Source: Candidatus Kaiserbacteria bacterium RIFCSPHIGHO2_12_FULL_56_13 (GTDB lineage Bacteria > Patescibacteriota > Minisyncoccia > Phycocordibacterales > Phycocordibacteraceae). From it: a stretch of 8,858 nucleotides of DNA. The stretch covers positions 1-8,858 of the forward strand of contig MFLS01000034.1 in NCBI GenBank assembly GCA_001781625.1, written 5' to 3'. The notes under the pieces are model-generated. The model had not been told where the DNA came from, did no database searches, and was given only the letters and a program-made list of their open reading frames with translations. The position numbers were made by a program, and so were the translations under genes. Of the stretch, positions 6,000-8,858 are shown piece after piece (positions within the stretch are counted from its first letter, which is position 1; each line of letters opens with the position of its first letter).

Positions 6000-6172
6000 G
6001 AGAGGAGGCTCCAGCAGAAAAGGTGCCCGAAACCACGTGCCTGCGTCTTGCAGCGCAGGCCTCTCTTGTAATCCCATCATCCAAACCCCGCGTGGTATCC
6101 TCCTTAGCACGCGGGGTACTCGGGCCTCGGTTCTCCACCCCCCGGAGAATCGAGGCCCTTTCACTTTTTATA
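6000..6172 (+). ncRNA. Candidate structured noncoding RNA upstream of rpsA
   Basis: About 170 bases fold into a chain of stems and end in a strong terminator, with no credible reading frame. P1 pairs GAGAG (6000-6004) with CTCTC (6061-6065). Inside it, P2 pairs GGCTCC (6007-6012) with GGTGCC (6022-6027) across a U-U mismatch, with loop AGCAGAAAA. P3 pairs GCCTGCG (6039-6045) with CGCAGGC (6054-6060). P4 pairs CCCCGCGTG (6086-6094) with CACGCGGGG (6108-6116) around a loop holding CCTCCT (6099-6104). The terminator stem closes it. AGGAGG at 6003-6008 is complementary to the P4 loop, so an alternative pairing or pseudoknot is possible. I see no signal of SRP RNA, tmRNA, RNase P RNA or a known riboswitch. 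It may be an independent small RNA or an attenuated leader of rpsA. The 5' end is uncertain by about 20 bases. Confidence 0.5.
6122..6169 (+). terminator. Plus-strand intrinsic terminator of the candidate RNA
   Basis: GGGCCTCGGTTCTCC at 6122-6136 pairs with GGAGAATCGAGGCCC at 6144-6158 (15 pairs, one of them G-U) around an ACCCCCC loop, followed by TTTCACTTTTT. It is stronger than most terminators in the window and points toward rpsA, whose start codon is 185 bases downstream. It must either end a separate RNA or regulate read-through into rpsA. Confidence 0.85.
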
Positions 6173-6174
6173 CT
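6169..6174 (+). promoter_or_regulatory. rpsA: Possible -10 box for rpsA in the terminator tail
   Basis: TATACT matches five of six bases of the -10 consensus and would start transcription near 6181, giving rpsA a leader of about 170 bases that includes the two hairpins at 6240-6320. There is no good -35 at the expected spacing, where the terminator hairpin lies. This is the best, but weak, candidate for an independent rpsA promoter. Confidence 0.25.
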
Positions 6175-6239
6175 CATATGTTAGAGTCCTCTCGTTGCGT
6201 GTTTGAGAAGTAAGCAAAGCTTGCTCCCTGCGCTTGTTC

Positions 6240-6268
6240 GGAAAAGAGCATCGGAAATCCTCTTTTCC
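6240..6268 (+). other. Hairpin in the rpsA leader
   Basis: GGAAAAGAG (6240-6248) and CTCTTTTCC (6260-6268) form a perfect nine-pair stem with an eleven-base loop, CATCGGAAATC. No U-tract follows, so it is not a terminator. A GCGC on each side (within 6228-6233 and 6273-6276) can extend it. It lies between the terminator and the rpsA start and could be a control element in the mRNA leader. Confidence 0.45.
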
Positions 6269-6300
6269 TCACGCGCTTGGTAGTAGGGATGGGCTAACCC

Positions 6301-6320
6301 TTGGGGTCGAAAGGCCCCAA
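6301..6320 (+). other. GAAA-tetraloop hairpin just upstream of rpsA
   Basis: TTGGGGTC (6301-6308) pairs with GGCCCCAA (6313-6320), including one U-G pair, and is capped by a GAAA tetraloop closed by C-G, a very stable RNA form. It ends 33 bases before the rpsA ATG and is immediately preceded by a small GGG-CTAA-CCC hairpin (6291-6300). With the hairpin at 6240 it makes the leader strongly structured, and a GNRA loop is a common docking element. Confidence 0.5.
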
Positions 6321-6353
6321 TACCCAAACCGAAAATCTGCACCGTTTTATATA

Positions 6354-7481
6354 ATGAGTGAGTTAGAGACAGCCGCGCCCAAGGCGGCAATCCCGGCGTT
6401 CGTCATCGATCCTGGCCACCCTATGGCGGGCCTTATTGAAGGTATCCCTACCCCGCCAAAAGCCGGCGACCTGATCGATGGCACTATCGTCGCGATCGCC
6501 CGCGGCAAGGTCTATGTCGACTTACCGCCTTTTGGCACGGGCTTGATTTATGGCCGCGAATATTTGAACGCCGCCGATGTGTTGCGCAAGGCAAACACCG
6601 GCGACGCGATTACGGCAAAGGTCGTTGACCCCGCCGGCCGCGAAGGCTACATCGAACTCTCTTTGAAAGAAGCGCGGCAGGCCGCGATCTGGGGTGAGGC
6701 CGAGCAGGCCATCGTCGCCGGTACCTCGTACATGCTCTCTGTTCTCGAGGCGAACAAGGGCGGACTGATCCTCTCGTGGCAAGGTATCCAGGGCTTTTTA
6801 CCAGCCTCACAACTTGCGAAAGAGCACTACCCGCGCATCACCGACGGCGACAAAGACAAGATCTTGACCGAGCTCCAAAAGCTTGTGGGGCAGTCACTCT
6901 CGGTGCGCATTATCACCGCCGACGCGAAAGAAGGTAAGCTCATCTTTTCTGAACGCATGGGTAATGAAGAAGAGGAGAAGGCCTCTCTGATCGACAAATA
7001 CCAAGTTGGTGATGTCCTCGCGGGCGAAGTGACGGGGGTTGTCGATTTCGGCGTCTTTGTTCGCGTTGAGCCCGGGCTTGAAGGCCTGGTGCACATCAGC
7101 GAGCTCGATTGGGGCCTCGTCGAAGACCCGCGCACCCTCTTCAAGGTGGGCGACGAGGTCAAAGTAAAGATTATTGAGATCAAAGACGGGAAGATCTCGC
7201 TCTCGATCAAAGCGCTTAAAGAAAATCCGTGGCACACGGCTGGCGAGCGCTACAAAAAGGGCATAGAGGTGCCGGGCGTCATCATCAAATACAACAAGCA
7301 CGGCGCCTTGGCCTCGATCGAAGAGGGAGTGGCCGGCCTCGTGCATGTCTCCGAGTTCACCTCGCCTCAAGAACTTCGCGAGACTTTAGAGCTCGGCAAG
7401 AACTACCCCTTCAAGATCACCTTGTTCGAGTCCAAAGAACAGCGCATGACGCTCTCATACACGGGCCCGCACAAGAAATAA
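6354..7481 (+). CDS. rpsA: 30S ribosomal protein S1 (four S1 domains)
   Basis: S1 helps bring mRNA to the 30S ribosomal subunit through its RNA-binding OB folds. From the ATG at 6354 the protein has 375 residues. Four S1 domains are visible at about 36-105, 122-202, 216-287 and 303-369. The third is most typical (VGDVLAGEVTGVVDFGVFVRVEPGLEGLVHISEL), and the fourth has YNKHGALASIEEGVAGLVHVSEF. The first two are more divergent, as in proteins that dock at the ribosome. The wording in domains 1 and 2 (PFGTGLIYGREYLNAADV, GLILSWQGIQGFLPASQL) is what I recall from Parcubacteria. The frame stays open upstream to a TTG at 6234, but that stretch is hairpin leader, so I reject it. ATG 6423 (MAGLIEG) is a possible shorter start, because TATAAT overlaps the first ATG. 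There is no Shine-Dalgarno. Its leader is structured, so autoregulation is possible but unproven. Confidence 0.93.
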   Translation: MSELETAAPKAAIPAFVIDPGHPMAGLIEGIPTPPKAGDLIDGTIVAIARGKVYVDLPPFGTGLIYGREYLNAADVLRKANTGDAITAKVVDPAGREGYIELSLKEARQAAIWGEAEQAIVAGTSYMLSVLEANKGGLILSWQGIQGFLPASQLAKEHYPRITDGDKDKILTELQKLVGQSLSVRIITADAKEGKLIFSERMGNEEEEKASLIDKYQVGDVLAGEVTGVVDFGVFVRVEPGLEGLVHISELDWGLVEDPRTLFKVGDEVKVKIIEIKDGKISLSIKALKENPWHTAGERYKKGIEVPGVIIKYNKHGALASIEEGVAGLVHVSEFTSPQELRETLELGKNYPFKITLFESKEQRMTLSYTGPHKK

Positions 7482-7520
7482 TTCGTTATCGAGACGAAAA
7501 CAGACGAGAATAGGGAGTAG

Positions 7521-7556
7521 CAAAAACACACCTATATATAGGTGTGTTTTTGTTTT
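7521..7556. terminator. Bidirectional terminator between convergent genes
   Basis: Bases 7521-7552 form a perfect 32-base palindrome with arms CAAAAACACACCTA and TAGGTGTGTTTTTG around TATA. Each strand ends its stem in a U-rich run (GTGTTTTTG, continuing TTTT on the plus strand). It lies 39 bases after the rpsA stop and 21 bases beyond the end of the alpha/beta hydrolase gene, so one hairpin can stop both convergent transcripts. Confidence 0.88.
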
Positions 7557-7573
7557 CCAGAGATCTTGAACCT

Positions 7574-8341
7574 TTAACGGGCGTTGAAGAATCTTGCGAT
7601 GCGCTTCCAGCAGCGCGGCTTCACTGCATAACCAAGCCCGAGGTGCCCGCCAGTCCGAAGCGGCACGAGAGCGGCGTGCGTTCGCTTTGCAAATGCACGT
7701 GTGGGTGCAAACGGCACTACGTCGTCGTCTTTTGCATGAAAAACAATGATCTTCTCGCCACTAATTTTCCCCGCGTGATGTTTCGGACTATACGTGGCAC
7801 TCTTCCCGAGCTTTCGCCATGCATCTTTAGAGCCCCGATAGGCCATACCCCAAAAGAGAGGCGTGGTGCGATCAAGCTGCGGTAGCGGCTCGGTAGTCCC
7901 TCTCTGCGCACTCCAGTCAATGACAGGAGATAGGGCAACCACTTTTTCAACGCGCCTGTCTTGCGATGCAAGGAGAGCCGCCGGGCCACCGAACGAACTG
8001 CCTATGATGAAGAAATGCGGGCGTGCAACCCTATACCTCTTGCCCGTCTCGAGATTCACGAACCCACGACTAATGCCGCTCATGACATCGAGAATGTCTT
8101 TGTGGGGAGACTTCTTAAGGAATACTCCCCCGCTCTCCCAAGTGCCACGATATCGCGGGAGAAAAACCCAATATCCCTTGGCTGCGAAAAACGGCAGCAA
8201 ATCAGCGCGTCGGCCGGGATACACCGGCGCACCTGCGCACAAAATCAAGACCCTGTTTGATTTCCGCGTAGGCGGCATGAACTCGCATACAATGTCTTTT
8301 GCAAATCTCGCTCTTGGCGTATGTTCTCGCTTCTTTTTCAT
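7574..8341 (-). CDS. Alpha/beta hydrolase (peptidase S9/dienelactone hydrolase-like)
   Basis: This 255-residue protein has an alpha/beta hydrolase fold with a full likely catalytic triad. The nucleophile elbow is GSSFG (114-118) with Ser116. The acid is in HAKDDDVVP, most likely Asp206. The base is His233 in GGHLGLG. Earlier strands read VLILCAGAP (31-39), which supplies the oxyanion-hole region, and GYWVFLPRYRG (56-66), close to the prolyl oligopeptidase/acyl-peptidase branch. There is no signal peptide, and the N-terminus is basic (KKKREHTPRARFAK), so the enzyme is probably cytoplasmic. Its substrate, an ester or a peptide, cannot be told. Its ATG overlaps the TGA of the peptidyl-tRNA hydrolase gene by four bases (ATGA), with no Shine-Dalgarno, so translation is likely coupled. 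Confidence 0.85.
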   Translation of the reverse strand: MKKKREHTPRARFAKDIVCEFMPPTRKSNRVLILCAGAPVYPGRRADLLPFFAAKGYWVFLPRYRGTWESGGVFLKKSPHKDILDVMSGISRGFVNLETGKRYRVARPHFFIIGSSFGGPAALLASQDRRVEKVVALSPVIDWSAQRGTTEPLPQLDRTTPLFWGMAYRGSKDAWRKLGKSATYSPKHHAGKISGEKIIVFHAKDDDVVPFAPTRAFAKRTHAALVPLRTGGHLGLGYAVKPRCWKRIARFFNAR

Positions 8342-8858
8342 CGCGTGTTGGCGAGTTGTTGGGCTTTTGCGAACCCTTCAGTCGCGAAGACGCGCGCCGC
8401 CTCTGCGACGCGCGTCAGTACTTTCTTCACCTCGCGCTCTTCAGAGGGTCGCCACTTTCCCAACACATGCTTCACCACTTTTTCTTCACCAGACACCTTT
8501 TTCGCCTGATGGCGCTTCCCCTCCGCGCTGATGCCAATCTTAATGCGCGCGAACTCTTCGGTCTTCAGGGCGCGCATGACGCTCTCAACGCCCTTGTGAC
8601 CGCCCGCGCCGCGCGCAAACACCATCTTCAAAGTGCCGAGCGGCACATCGAGGTCATCATGAATCACTAAAAGGTTCTTCGCGGCCTTCACCGACTTCAC
8701 GAACGCCACCACCGCCTTGCCAGAGTTGTTCACAAAGGTTTCAGGCAAAACGAGTGTCGCCTTTTCCTTACCGAGCTTCCCCTCCGCAATGAGCGCGTTC
8801 GCTTTTTTATTGAAAACAAAATCGCCAAACTCTTCTTTTTTCGCCACAAGCTCGACGG
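8338..8858 (-). CDS. pth: Peptidyl-tRNA hydrolase, N-terminus beyond the right edge
   Basis: Pth frees tRNA from prematurely released peptidyl-tRNA by cutting the ester bond. Visible signatures are LPETFVNNSGKAV (the family's FMNxSG tRNA-binding segment), VIHDDLDVPLG carrying the conserved Asp near the catalytic His, and RGAGGHKGVESV. The Asn that follows the His in E. coli (GGHNG) is Lys here. The first family segment (GLGNPG and TRHN with the catalytic His) is not in the window. The frame stays open to the right edge, and the GTG at 8847 that could serve as a start lies inside the conserved domain, so the gene is truncated only by the window. The C-terminal tail is longer and more charged than I would expect from E. 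coli. It leads an operon with the alpha/beta hydrolase, overlapping it by ATGA. Confidence 0.93.
   Translation of the reverse strand, partial: VELVAKKEEFGDFVFNKKANALIAEGKLGKEKATLVLPETFVNNSGKAVVAFVKSVKAAKNLLVIHDDLDVPLGTLKMVFARGAGGHKGVESVMRALKTEEFARIKIGISAEGKRHQAKKVSGEEKVVKHVLGKWRPSEEREVKKVLTRVAEAARVFATEGFAKAQQLANTR

Noticed and set aside
5892..6164. 90-codon minus-strand open frame in the divergent spacer
   Set aside because: It runs across three hairpins and two terminators, has a basic, domain-free product and no start signals; the RNA explanation fits better.
6000..6172. SRP RNA, tmRNA or RNase P RNA
   Set aside because: The SRP GGAAGCAGC loop, the tRNA-like ends and tag frame of tmRNA, and the RNase P GAGGAAAGUCC core are all absent on both strands.
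6234..6353. Forty extra N-terminal codons for S1 starting at a TTG
   Set aside because: The stretch is made of hairpin stems and a GNRA loop, and the encoded residues do not resemble S1; the ATG at 6354 gives a normal N-terminus.
7863..8531. 222-codon plus-strand open frame opposite the hydrolase and pth
   Set aside because: It is antisense to two well-supported enzymes and has no domain features.
8338..8847. Complete pth starting with GTG at 8847
   Set aside because: The frame stays open to the right edge, and the segment with GLGNPG and the catalytic His must come before; the GTG is internal.
1..8858. CRISPR array, insertion sequence, tRNA or rRNA gene
   Set aside because: I looked for regularly spaced repeats, transposase frames with inverted ends, and cloverleaf or T-loop motifs, and found none.

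Overview
The window looks like chromosomal DNA of a GC-rich member of the Candidate Phyla Radiation (Patescibacteria, probably Parcubacteria, perhaps Kaiserbacteria-like). This is inference from several signs: a four-domain S1 protein with the wording I associate with that group, a metallo-beta-lactamase-fold protein with a degenerate NHPDxNG motif, a TrbC/VirB2-like pilin beside a solute-binding protein, start codons without any Shine-Dalgarno (SD) sequence, and ATGA stop/start overlaps at four gene junctions. No marker such as 16S rRNA is present to confirm it.

Layout. Positions 1-5802 hold a long minus-strand series, read from right to left. A metallo-beta-lactamase-fold protein (5140-5802), a one-helix membrane protein (4784-5143) and gyrase subunit A (2318-4780) come first and are closed by a strong intrinsic terminator (2272-2310). 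A second group follows at once: a SAM methyltransferase (1732-2268), an anchored solute-binding protein (428-1735), a pilin-like protein (24-431), and the first codons of another gene running off the left edge. Positions 5803-6353 are a 550-base divergent spacer without a convincing protein gene. It is crowded with hairpins, among them two plus-strand intrinsic terminators, and I read it as one or two small plus-strand RNAs plus the leader of rpsA. rpsA (6354-7481, plus) follows. It converges on a minus-strand pair, peptidyl-tRNA hydrolase (8338 to the right edge, 5' end missing) and an alpha/beta hydrolase (7574-8341). A perfect 32-base palindrome between the converging genes serves as a two-way terminator.

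Function. Core information processing (gyrA, rpsA, pth) is interleaved with a small envelope module (methyltransferase, solute-binding protein, pilin). Tight overlaps suggest translational coupling replaces SD-driven initiation. Three putative promoters share an extended -10 of the form TGGTAnnnT; one lies in the tail of the gyrA terminator and would give a leaderless methyltransferase mRNA.

The most unusual stretch is 5867-6320. In particular, the candidate RNA at about 6000-6172 carries an exact SD-like AGGAGG near its 5' end and a complementary, anti-SD-like CCUCCU in a hairpin loop.
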